DNA from: Aphrocallistes beatrix | Lineage: Eukaryota > Porifera > Hexactinellida > Sceptrulophora > Aphrocallistidae | Length of the DNA: 64,000 nt | Assembly: GCA_963281255.1 (NCBI GenBank) | Contig: OY725498.1 | Coordinates: 4,278,001 to 4,342,000 of the forward strand | Direction of reading: 5' to 3' | In this document: positions 32,181 to 43,895 of the stretch, one piece after another | How the letters are laid out: each line of letters opens with the position of its first letter | Position numbering within the stretch: position 1 is the first letter of the stretch | Position numbers and translations under genes: made by a program | Notes under the pieces: model-generated | Seen by the model: the letters and a program-made list of their open reading frames with translations, nothing else | Database searches by the model: none | What the model was told of the DNA's origin: nothing

Positions 32181-34340
32181 TTAGAATATCTTCAGACTTC
32201 CTCCTTGTTTATTATCAACTATCATCATTCTATTAATAGAATCAATAGCAATACCTTTAGGACCATCGAAGATATCAGATCCATTTCCTATCTGGTGAAT
32301 CAGTTCTCCTCTCTGGTTAAATACACTAATGACATTTCTGTGATTATCTGAAATTAGAATATTCTTTTCATGATCCAGAGTGAAAAACCAACCAATAGCG
32401 TTACCTGTCCCTCTACTCACAATACTGTGAGAATAGCTGAGATCTCTATTGAATATATGGATACAAGGATTTCCTCCGTCCAATACAAATATTCTATCTT
32501 GAGTTAGTTTGATGTCTCGTGGAGAGTTTAACTGATTCTCTCCAAAACTAGTTTTGTATTTGAGATTTTGAGAATAGACAAATACCATATTCTTAACCCA
32601 ATCACAAACATAGATATCTCCACTGTTCTCTGATACAGCTATTCCTGTAGGCTGTGAGAGTTCATTGTTTCCAAACTCTTCAATGAATTCACCATTCACT
32701 TCAAAGATGAAAACATTCCGGCCCAACTTGCTTACATACACCTTATCATTCCATATTGTTATACCCCATGGAGAGTTCAGTTTACCAGCTCCATTCTCTC
32801 CGAATTTATACAAATACTGACCCTGATGATTAAGCACCTGAATTCTGTCATTGCCCCGATCAGCAATGAATATTTTAGAAGATTTGCTATCAATAGCAAG
32901 TCCTCGAGGATATTTCATCTCTCCATCTCTACTCCCTACTCTGCTAGCTGTGTAGACAGGATTAATCTTATGCTGGTAACGGATCACTTCAATGCTTCCC
33001 AGATTCTTCACAACATTCTCTACATCTTCATTCCAGAATAAGCTCACATGAGGTGCAGAAGAATTAAATCGGATCTCATTCGATTTTATATCAATACTAT
33101 TAAGGAATTCTTTCTGTAACGATTTAAGCATTTCGCTACCTCCTAGTTTGCTTTTAGTGTATGAATGCTTTTTAGTTAAATTTTTAAGTATCATTTCTCT
33201 CACATTATATTCCTTTTCAAAATTTTGCTCAATTTCATCCAACTGAGAATCTAATTCAAATTTTCTCTCTAACAATAGTTTCTCTATTTTGTCAAATTTG
33301 TTTCTTATTTCATTTCTCACAGAGTCTATGTTTTGTTTCACTTCCATTAAGACTCTATCTTCACACTTCATCATAGAACAGCAGTATAGCAACCTAGAAT
33401 AGTATATCATTTACATGGATAGAACTACTGCATTATGTTCATTTGAGTTTCTAAAATTTTTAATTTTTTTAAGTCTTAGATGCTCAAATATCGATATACA
33501 ACTATTGTTGTTACCTAGGTACATAATTTTGGGGTTTAATTGTAACTTTAAAGTTTGTGTGGAGTCCTGCCATACCACAGCTTCCTCCACTGCTCCATTA
33601 TCCAATACTACGCCCCCACAGGCTCCAGACCTGAGGGGGGAGCCCCCCCAGGTACCCACACTTGCCGTCTATGCTACGTATCTATGTCAGACAGGATTTC
33701 TTGTCTCACGCAGATAAAAACGAAAACACGGATAGCCTCAATCAGGACCGTAGAGATGGTCTGGTCAACTGGACATGCCCGGACCAGTTCAAATCTCGCT
33801 ACAGACCTGATTTAGTTCTTGTATTCATTGGTTGTCAATTGTAATGTAATTATAATTATGTAGATATTCAATGAATAAGAAGAGAGTTCCTCAATGTTTA
33901 ACAAATTCGAATGGTTTTGTACATTTAAAAAGGTTGAGAAATACCGAGCAACACTGTCGGTTTCTCCATCGACTTATTTCTTCAACTAAATATTCATTTA
34001 TTTATCGATAAAAAATAATAAACATCACACCAATAATCCAAGATAAATACAATCCCATCATGGTTCTATCTCAACTGATACGACACAAGAATGAAAATAT
34101 ATTTCCACTAATTGGTATACGTATATATGAGTTTGACCTAGAAGCATACTCCCATAGGTACAACTAGGTCCATTTTAGGGTGCAGGTACCATTCTGATTT
34201 AGTGAGTACCTGAGTGCCTACCTAGAATTGATCAGATATAATACAAAAGTATATGGCACACACACCCAGCGATCAGGACCTAGTTGCACCGATGATACTC
34301 ACCATAGAAATACCAAGAAGGAACTGCGTAGCAATGACAT
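32181..34340 (-). CDS. secreted or membrane-anchored coiled-coil NHL-repeat protein, paralog C
   Basis: Exon 1 is 34340-34303 and exon 2 is 33393-32181, giving 416 residues with a 909-bp intron, the shortest of the three. Exon 1 differs from A and B at one base, TCG to TCA in the second codon, which is silent. The signal sequence, coiled coil and six NHL blades (YPRGLAID, FIADRGNDRIQVLN, TGIAVSENSG, YVCDWVKN, GIAIDS) are all present. Two residues are missing in the segment NAIGWFFTL, where A reads NAVGDGWFFTL. This locus keeps the empty site of the transposon found in paralog A. Confidence 0.84.
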
Positions 34341-34410
34341 GATGGAGAATAAATCAATTACAAAACGGGACTCGACAATATTAAATAATAAGAGAATAGG
34401 TATTAGACTT

Positions 34411-34418
34411 CTATATAA
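34411..34418 (-). promoter_or_regulatory. TATA box of NHL paralog C
   Basis: TTATATAG on the minus strand, 71-78 bases before the exon-1 ATG at 34340. Confidence 0.55.
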
Positions 34419-35568
34419 GTGCTATAGATGTAACTTGATAAGTGTAGGTAGCAGTGGACTGTAAATGGACTGTACAATGTCTTAGCTAGGAAGCTATTAT
34501 GTATCTGTGATATTCACTATTTATTTATTCATTTTTTTAATAAATTGTACGTATTAAATCACCAGAATTTACTTTATATAAACTTCTAAGGTATCAGAAA
34601 TATCCATAATTAAAAGTATAAATTGATTCAGCTCGAAAAAGTGTTTGGACATAAACATCTTGATAACTTAAGTAATTTAAAAGTAAACAAATCAGTAAAG
34701 CCGTCAAGAGGGAAGTAGATGGACCAATCCCCCCAGGACCCGGGAAGAAACAAATACCGAAATGTTGTTCAAAATATAAATGCATCATCATTTCGAGGGA
34801 AAACAAAAACTCTTGCCCAGGGGTTCGACTCTTGGTAGCCATAATTAATAGAGTTTAAAATAATAGAAAGTTAGAAACACGTAATTTGATACCTGAATGT
34901 CGTTGTTTACATTATCAGCACTCTTCAAGTCGATAGAGGAAGGTTCTAAGAAGCAATATTCGATTGGTCTGATGGCGAAGAACTTCTTTGACTCAAGATG
35001 ATAGTCATCCAACTATCAATGTTATTGCGAGTACAGCTGTCGCAAAGTTATGAGATCTAGTGTAAAGGGAAACTGAAATTTTTGTTGGATTATATTAATT
35101 ATGTTATCAGGATTAAGTTAATCAAGAGTAAAGATATAATAATGGTCTTTTAAACAACCCATGTGAATTATTTAGATACATAGCTCGGTATCAAATATCC
35201 TCGAATAGAGCCGAGGTAATCTGATGGAAATCAACATTTCAGATACTTAGTATAAGAACTTTTCAATAATTATAACTCTACATGAGTGATTGAATTGATG
35301 GTAGGTCAAAAGGGTAGTAAAAAATTGGCACCCTCTTTCGGGAGGGGAGGGGACTTTTTATTCGAGGACCGGTTACTATTCGAGTACACACTAACAATTG
35401 TATAATAAACTTGAAAATATAGATTTCATAAACAAAATTAATACAGTATAGCATATCTACGTGTAAATTGATTACAAAATATCTATTATTAATGAATGAT
35501 GATAGTAAGGTAGAATAACTAAAAATTAGGAGCATATGAGATATGTATTCGCCAATAATTTTCTGAAT
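34419..35568. other. intergenic between NHL-C and the PPxY membrane protein
   Basis: The NHL unit homology fades near 34620. Beyond it is AT-rich DNA without a recognisable coding signal. CTCGAATAGAGCC (about 35190) and GGTTACTATTCGAG (about 35370) look loosely inverted and may be element remains. Confidence 0.4.
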
Positions 35569-36000
35569 TCACACTTCATTTCCAATAGATTTATCTCCAC
35601 AATACTCTCTATAGGTAGGCAATTCGTTGGCAGATACAGGTGCTGGAAGGGTGTTATATTTCGGTGGAAGTTCATCTTTCACTGGGACCGGAACATTTGA
35701 CTTTTTGTCTCCTACATCCATTTCTTGTCGAACATGAATAAACTCATGAAGCATTATGGGTGGAGCAGTCGTGAAATAATTCCGTAGTCGACCTGATAAA
35801 TACAAGTATGACCAACAGAAGAAGAGAACAGATAAAGAGAGGAACACGGACAAGGTCAGGATATACTTCCCAATCAGATCGAAATCGTGTACATATAATA
35901 GGATGGCAGCTAGCAGGGTAGAGGATGCCAGCAGAGCGAGTATAATCGCAGAAGAGAGGAATGAGATACGAAGCTTTGAAGAGCTACGAAACTCAACCAT
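35569..36000 (-). CDS. small two-TM protein with PPxY motif
   Basis: A 143-residue intronless protein. Two hydrophobic helices, about 14-36 and 44-68, form a hairpin joined by a short loop (YVHDFDLIG). The remaining 75 residues are a hydrophilic tail with PPKY (112-115) and LPTY (127-130), a canonical PPxY and a variant. PPxY motifs are known to recruit WW domains, notably of NEDD4-family ubiquitin ligases, to membrane adaptors. Inference: a membrane adaptor for a WW-domain protein, with the tail cytosolic. No homologous family is recognised. Confidence 0.75.
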   Translation of the reverse strand: MVEFRSSSKLRISFLSSAIILALLASSTLLAAILLYVHDFDLIGKYILTLSVFLSLSVLFFCWSYLYLSGRLRNYFTTAPPIMLHEFIHVRQEMDVGDKKSNVPVPVKDELPPKYNTLPAPVSANELPTYREYCGDKSIGNEV

Positions 36001-39000
36001 CTCTAATCAAAAATAAAGAATTACGTTAAAGGTATTTTAACAAATAATATCCTAAATACAGAGTACATGCCAACTTGAGCCATGGTAAAAGCGGGACGCA
36101 GCGATGAATTTCGCGGGACATAACGGGACGCAATAGAAAAAAATGGTATATATGGGATCAAAAAAACGGGACATAATGGGGGAATTTCTGTAAAAACGGG
36201 ACACTCGTGAAATTAGCTCATAGAAGAGTGAAAAAAGTGAGACGGTTGCCATGTATGTACTTGTAACTCCCAAGTTTAAAATATCTACTACATGTCCCTG
36301 GTCACAGCCATTATATATTATGGCGATTAGTGACACAAAATGGCACAGGTTAATAATTTTCTATATGATAATAAGTATTTCCGTTGAAATTTTCAAAAAT
36401 GAGTAATTCGGATGCGTAGTTTACGAATTTGAAATAAAAATAGAATATTTCTTACAGTTTGAGTACATATTCCTTTACAATAGATCCACTTTAATACTAT
36501 TTGTATGGAGGTTTTCGTGGTGGTCGAATACTTTTGTCCGGGACCGGGTAGTGCATAGTAGAGATCTCATTCCCAGCTCTTCGCGAAAGAATGGTTACTT
36601 TTTGGTGAGATATTTTGCCGTTCTAAAAACATAATGTGTCGAATAAACTAGTCTGTAATTCTGAGAATTGTATGTATAAACTTTAAAGTGGTAACGCCAA
36701 TATTAAAAATACTACCATTATTAATTAAGGCTATTATTCCTGGTTGTTGGTCATAGGGATTCCTCAAGGGTTCTAATATGTATCTATAACTAAGTCACAT
36801 TAATTTTATAAATGAGTTTCTCTAGTTATCCTTGGTTGTTTGTATCATACTAAAACGGAGGAGAGCCCTCAATTAGAATATGTGCTGAGAGAGCTTTCGA
36901 ACTTCTTGGTAATAATTTGCTAATATATTCGATTAATCTTAACAAAAGATTTGGCGGTAATATCATTTTAGGTTTTTTATAAATTTGTTCATCACATCAT
37001 TATGTGACAATTCACAAATATTTATATCCGAATACTTTGCAGTATGGAATGAAGGAATCTATAATTATAATTAATGATTGGAACATGTGAGCTCTGCACT
37101 TGTTCAGTATATTTGACTGCAACGCTTTGATCCATGGTCAACAAGTGCTGGAAATAAATACGCGTATATTTCAATGATGAATTTAAGTTCTATGCACTAA
37201 TTAACTAATCATGTTCTTTATACATAAAATAATAAATATTAAAATATTTCGAATATCTATCACCTCAAATTCAATGAAATCGATAAAAGGAGAATAAATA
37301 CAATTTAGTTAAGATCAGAAATTTACGTAGACTAGGGTACTGATTCCAGAGATATGCTCTCAATATGTATCAATCTCTAGATTTTGAAACGTCTAAGATT
37401 GATAAGGAGCATGATGGCTAAACATTATCAGACTAAAAATAATAGAATGTCTCTCGCACCTAGATCATTCCTTGAATTGTGAACGCATTGTATGCTAAGC
37501 ACTAACACTCTTTCATTTCAATCTATTTCGAGAGTAAATTTGATCCTCTTCTTACCTCATATTACATAGCATTATATCTTAATCATCAAGTCTTTAAGGA
37601 GGCATAGCTACTGCACGTATATAACAGGTCGGTTGCACTCTCCTTTAATAATTTTGCGCCATCAAATACTTAATACCCAACAGGATTCAATGACATTCTA
37701 AATTTCAACTCTGCAAGTAACTGGATTATGGTGTGATACTAATGAATTCTAGAAGTGGTGCAATGCTTACATGAGGCCGTAATGCAATGGAATGGAAATT
37801 TGATTTGTCTCAAATCATTCTACAGTATATATCTAGTTACAAATGTCACGTCATATCATATCATAATTTAGAAGGTATACTTTGAACAGTTCAAAGTGGC
37901 AACATAGTATTCTTGATGTGCAATTATTACATTGTATTTTTAAGTTTTGTCTGTGTAGGTAGAAATCATCGCAGGTGATCTGAAGGTAAAATTCCAACAT
38001 CTTTTTTTAAAATCATCAAAGTTAAACTATACAGCATCACATGAAACTGTCATCATAATTTCGGCACCAAATTCATGTTACCAGTCTATACTATTGCCTA
38101 ATAATTAAATTTTTGCGTTGGGCAATATCCTTGTGGCCTTGTTCTGTACATCAAAGCAAATTCGATAAACGTAGGAATAGTTGCAAGCTAGTTGATACGT
38201 TTTCAAAAGCATCGATTTGTAGGCAAATTGAGTCGAATGCAAGGATTGGAACGATAATTGATATAATGACGAATCGAATCTAAAAGAAGGATTATACTGT
38301 AGATTCAATCTAGGAACTAGATCTAGATTCCAAGGTGCGTAGAAGATAATGAAGTTCGAATGCTGAAATTAACACTTGTATAATTTCAATTTTTTGATAA
38401 TGTTTCTCGACTATTTAGGTCAATTAAATTGATACACTAGTTGTATAATACCAAATCAGTAAAATTTTGTCAACTAAATTGAATCTAGAAAGAAATTTCG
38501 TTTTCCTTATTTGTGCTTTTAACAAAATCGATGAACAATCCAATTTATTTTTTCGAAATTTAGCAATCGTAAGCTTAAAACAAGAATCTACTCATTGCAA
38601 ATTACCACATCCCTCTATTCACAACTGGGATCAGAGAATTCAATCGATTCAAATGCTAAATAGACAATAGAACAATTATACTAATGCTATCCAAAATCAT
38701 GAGCTCACGCTAATTGAACATTACCCTTGATAAGAAGTAATTAGCGATGCAAGATGAGGTCGTGATAATATTTCGACGAGAAGAATGGATTAGGTTGCTG
38801 CTAATGCACTTATAACTTGACGTTTTGGTATAACTATTAACAACTAATGAGTTTTAAACGGAAACAAACCCTAATTCGTGTTCAATTAACTTCCATACCT
38901 GCCCACCGGTCTTCCTTAACAATCATTTTCTACCACTGTTTCAGAGTATTGCGTAAAAGTGTCTTTTCACTTTTAGTCTGAAGACACAATTAGAGTAAAT

Positions 39001-39773
39001 TCACTCAGCAAATTTAGTTTCAACTTACCAAAGCAAATCTGAGTAAAAATAGATATTCTGTATTTGACGTAATATAACAACTATCACTGCAAATTTTTAT
39101 CTACAATATTCCCTACTAAATATATCCATAAGATTTGCTATTAGTTTCCTACCACATCAAATCACAACGTCAATCTTGTACCTTTTGAACTTAACACCAA
39201 ACTGTTAAACATTTTTGGAAAGTCGTGTGTTGCCAAATTTTGCCAAATTGAGTTGCACAATAAATAATTCATTAGTGTAAAAAATATTTGTATCTGATTT
39301 TTTTTTTCCTAATGAAAAACCCTAGGTGCATATCAATAATTAAATTTGTTGATTGTTCAGGATATAGTTGGAAAGAACTTTTCAATTTTCCACATCATTT
39401 TCAAAAAAGTAGAGGAATTTTTACCTCTACAACAGCTGTTAAGGAAAGAGTTCAGCATTACGTATTGGTACTAGAATTCTAACAATCAATTAGTATGGAA
39501 TAAGAATGGTAGTCTCTGTGGGGTGCTAAAAATTATTTCCTAAATTGTAAATCAGTGCAACTAACCCTGAGATGTTATAATTCTCCACCAGGTTTTACTA
39601 TCTCTGCGTTTTCCACAGATTTCAATCTGTACTATCACAGAGATATTGAGATGTAATTTCGTTCTATCAAGATTATGCGTAACTTCGTGTAATGAAAGTC
39701 TAGAGGTTAAGTTTTGCATATTTAGTTTGAAAGACAGCATTTTATAATTATTCACACACAAATTCAGCTTGCT
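36001..39773. other. 3.8-kb intergenic region
   Basis: It contains a run of CGGGAC words at 36080-36210, a truncated Tc1-like element (36330-36553) and otherwise unremarkable AT-rich DNA. Short frames at 38105-38308 (minus) and 38467-38670 (plus) show no protein character. Confidence 0.45.
36330..36553. mobile_element. truncated Tc1/mariner-like element
   Basis: The right terminus reads ATACTTTTGTCCGGGACCGG then GTAGTG. The interior parallels the right half of the element at 29470-29941 (CGGATGCGTAGTTTACGAATTTGAAAT). No left terminus was found. Confidence 0.6.
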
Positions 39774-40562
39774 ATGGCCAAGAAACTGATAATTATTCAT
39801 GATGACTCATCTGATACTTCATCAGGAGACGATCTCGGATTCATCTGGGCACAATGTGAATCTAGCAAATGTCAGAAATGGAGAAGATTGGATAAAGATA
39901 TTTTTGAGAAAGAAGGAAAGCAAGATCAGAAATGGTACTGTTGGATGAATAGCGATACAAACTATAATGATTGCTCTAAACCTGAAGAGAAATGGAAATC
40001 GGAAGAGTACAAGTATAATCAAGAATTCGAACTCTATTCTATAGTAAATGCAAAGTATGGGATATACCCAATTTGGCCAGCGATGATCACCCTGTGTCCG
40101 AATAAAAAAAAGTATACCAACCACAAAAAATCGGTATATCACGTGGAATTATTTGGTAAAGCTCGGACGCATGGTTGGGTTGAGACGCATAATATCGAGT
40201 TGCTGTTTCTTGATACCAAAATGAAGGTGGGATGTGCTAGCAAACATTACACGAAGGTAAAAGAAGCATTTGAAGTTGCGAAACAAGCTCTCTCCACAAA
40301 AATGGATCAAAGAGTTGAATTACTGGAGCATCAGGAAGGAGACAGATTATCTAGTAAAAAAAAAGGTGATCAAAGCAAGTTTTACTACAAAAAAATGACT
40401 AAATGTGACTACGTGTGTACATCGAATGGTTCTTCGCCATGCACAGGTGTTTTAAATTCTGAAACCTTCGCAAATTTCAGCGAATTGCATCAGTATGGAA
40501 AGCGCTTGCTTGATCAAATGGAAGAACTATTAGCTCGGATAAATCACAATGATTCCTCCTAA
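39774..40562 (+). CDS. CW zinc finger and PWWP domain protein, ZCWPW-like
   Basis: A 262-residue intronless protein. The CW zinc finger shows W25, C28, C33, W36, C56 and C67; in this family the finger reads the methylated lysine 4 tail of histone H3. A PWWP domain follows at about 86-146 (IYPIWPAMI for the core, then VELFGKARTHGWV); PWWP domains usually bind H3K36me and DNA. The order and spacing match ZCWPW1/ZCWPW2, dual readers of histone methylation linked in mammals to meiotic recombination. The C-terminal 110 residues are basic and helical and not recognised. The aromatic cage tryptophans of CW are visible, so reading ability is likely retained. The start follows an acidic-Ser N-terminus and is the first ATG of the frame. 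Confidence 0.9.
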   Translation: MAKKLIIIHDDSSDTSSGDDLGFIWAQCESSKCQKWRRLDKDIFEKEGKQDQKWYCWMNSDTNYNDCSKPEEKWKSEEYKYNQEFELYSIVNAKYGIYPIWPAMITLCPNKKKYTNHKKSVYHVELFGKARTHGWVETHNIELLFLDTKMKVGCASKHYTKVKEAFEVAKQALSTKMDQRVELLEHQEGDRLSSKKKGDQSKFYYKKMTKCDYVCTSNGSSPCTGVLNSETFANFSELHQYGKRLLDQMEELLARINHNDSS

Positions 40563-43500
40563 CTTCTCTCACTTTCCGATTGTAGCAGACTGCAAACGTG
40601 TTCGTTAATGTTCGTATTGTGATTAATATTATTATTAATTAAAAAAATCATTTCGCTATGTTATCTTTTGAGAATCTAAAAACTACTATGTGTAATATCA
40701 AACTCTTACTAGCATAACACGTGTATCTACATTTGTGGGTAATCGTTTGTCTTGAGGGAGCCAAGCATATTAGATGTATCAAAAGAAGAATGTTGTGTGG
40801 GCCCCGTCTGACCTTTTTTCCCAGGGTATCACATAAATTAGTACCTATACCTAGAAATCTATTGTAGGAATAGACTTATGGGAGACGTATCGAAGTGTAA
40901 GGGGAGTATTGATCGTATGTAGGTGACTCTATCTACCATTGTAACAAGAGCTTTAACTGCCTACGCTTAATTGAAAAACAAGGTAATGGGGCTATACGTT
41001 ATACTTTTCAAACGCTTTATTAGCAATGCTAATTAGAGTGCTTTATCATAATTCTAACTCTGTTATAAAATACAAAACTGCTCAGCCAGGATTATTAATC
41101 AATAATACGAGAAAATAATTGTAAAACTTTATTCTAAGTGGTAAAAAAAATGAGGGAGAGGATCATTCGACTATATACAGCATATACCACTTAGGTAAAC
41201 TCACAAGTAAACTCATCCCCAATTGAGCGGTTGCAAAGTCCATCCATTTTTTGACAAAAACAAGCATACGAATGACAGACTAAGGAAGTTTTGTCTTCAA
41301 GACTGCTGAGATACCTCGATGCAGTATCTAAGTTTATTTTGTATTCATTGCAATGATTGCATCTTGAGACAGTAAATGTTGCAATGTTACAATGATATAT
41401 GCTGTTATACAACTTCGTATGTAATTACTTTGAACCTGCACGAGGACAACAAAAGCATCCTTCATAAGGTTTACTCTTGCTGTTACATTAGATGATGCAG
41501 AATCCAATTCCAATAATTCGTCACGAAGTCTTATTTAAGAATGAAGTCGTTACGTAGTAGGTTGTATTTGGACATCATTTGTACGTTCCCTGTGTTTTGA
41601 CGATAGTTGGTAACACAATACTCTTTTATAGAGCTATCCTTTAGTCTCGTGTTTAAAATATAAATTTAGATTAACGAATTAGTTGCTGGCTGTATTGCAT
41701 ATGCCGCATCAGCAGAGTGCAGGGTTTCCTAGTAACATGCTATAGAATATTGCATTCTTGAATAATATATATTTTATTGTCTATTTTAAACTTACTGCAG
41801 TTGTTTAGTTATTCATATGGCGCGAGTAGTTTTAGAAAAACAACTCAAAAACAAAATAAAAGGATACTTGTTTACACCCATGATTAAGTTCAAAGGCCGC
41901 TTTAAAGTCAGTTCAGTGGTTCGCTTACAATTACTTTACAACATGTACTGTCTTATTAGTTTTCCAGATAAAGGGGATGATGTTTTCAGGTGTAAGAAAA
42001 ACATTTCATAAACATTGCCAAGAAAATTATCCAGCATTATATCTTGTTTACTCAACAAGTAACTGAGTGTAGGTAGTTTTAAGTTATGAAGTGGTGTGTT
42101 TTTTTTGCGTAGAAAATATTGAAGTTAATGTTATTCAATTATACCTAGCATAAATTATAAATTAATCAAGCAAAGCAGGCCAGGTGTCCTATTGTCCAGA
42201 AATCAAATCGACGCAATTAGAATCTCACATGATACCTACAATGGCATATCTGCAGTCGTAATCTTCTAGCAGTTTTTTGTGAAAAGTTATTATAACTTAG
42301 CCGGCTTTGCAGATTGAAACTTTCCATGATGCCATATCCTATCGTCTGCGGATCAGGGAATAAATTTACTCGTTGCAATTGTGTCTAGGTTAAAATATAC
42401 ATTTTAAGAGCTATTTCATCAGTTATAATTTATTGGTGGTAAAACTGCATTCTTAACTCATCTCGTACTACTCAATCAATACACTGCATTTGCAGGTGAT
42501 GTATATTATCTACCCCCTGACAGCAGAAACGAATACTCATCAAGAATCTTTTAGGAATATGATAAACAGAGAATTACTTTAGAAATCTATCAGGCATAGT
42601 ATATGATTCCTACAGAAAATGTTGTTTTTAATACGTAGTGTGATGTATTTGTCACTCCATTCATTGCGTGTTAATTGCAATAATATAAGTAAGAACAGAT
42701 TGCATACGCAAATGAACTTGATCTGTTGAATTATTAATTTCGAACTACTCAGTTCAGTAAACAGTTCCTATTCTAAAACAATAAATTAAGTTTATAGCAA
42801 TAATATTTTAATATTTTTCAGAAATGATTAGTTGATACACACTACTGAATTTGTTATGGTGGTTAAATCAATTCCTGGATTTATGTTTTCCCAATGATGT
42901 GCCACTCTTACTTATTTCCTTTTGATTTAAATCAATAATTCAGCATATTGTCATTTTAATTAAAAATGCATTCCTGCAATTGGAACATTTCCATGTTAAA
43001 TTGATCAGTTGGTCCCGATTCCATTAAAGTAACAACAAAGCCTAAGTGATGAATAATCACTTCCTAATTGTTTTACTTCTCACTGTTTATCATTAACATG
43101 AGACGTACATTCATTCCATTGTTCTTTGTTGCGATTTTCAAATCAACATAATTGCAGAATTAACGAAATCATTATTTACTATTGTTCACCATTTAAATTG
43201 ATATAATTCGGTTGTAACAATTCGTTGGTTGGGTACACATTTACATGTAGAGTATAGAAGCATTGTCTTAGTGAATTTAAGTTAACATTTCAAAGCTAAA
43301 ATGGAGGGGTTTTGAGGGAAACACAAAAACTCAATTCTTCAAAGAGATTTCTCAGTCATGCTAGTAGGATAATAGAGCCAGAAAGCTCACAGGTGTGAAT
43401 CGTAGTTCATAGTTTTCGTGTAAACTAATTGCGAACTAGAAAGTAATGAATTGTTCGTAGGTGGCAGCATAATTATAGTTGCTCCGTTATATTAATTAAA

Positions 43501-43895
43501 TCCATCATATGATTGACGAGTCTGTGAAAGAAGTAAAGAAAAGATATGGTTATGAACATTATGTTTTGGTCATGCTTGAAACCAGAACTTGAAAGGATTA
43601 TTCCACAAGTTCTAACCACACGCCTTTTAATCCTAGTATATCAACTATATTTGAGTGTGGATTAGCTGAAAATTAAGTTTGGTTACGTAAACACACTACA
43701 TACGATAGAACCAAATTATACTGTTAGAGATTGCATTGCAGACTCGTGCAGTACATTCGATACCATTATCAAACTATAATGCAATGGAGTATAAAGTATA
43801 AATAGACTTTGAATATTGAGCAATACAGTTAAATTTGAATACAACATCCTACAACTACCTTTTTACTTACAAATCACATCAATCAATAATTCATA
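40563..43895. other. 3.3-kb intergenic region
   Basis: No convincing gene. On the minus strand, 41412-41191 encodes an open frame of 73 codons with eight cysteines; it lacks its own ATG and is weakly suspected of being an exon. The last 150 bases hold the promoter of the downstream kinase. Confidence 0.4.
43797..43805 (+). promoter_or_regulatory. TATA box of PAK-like kinase
   Basis: TATAAATAG, preceded by an overlapping TATAAAG at 43790, lies about 91-99 bases before the ATG at 43896. Confidence 0.6.
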
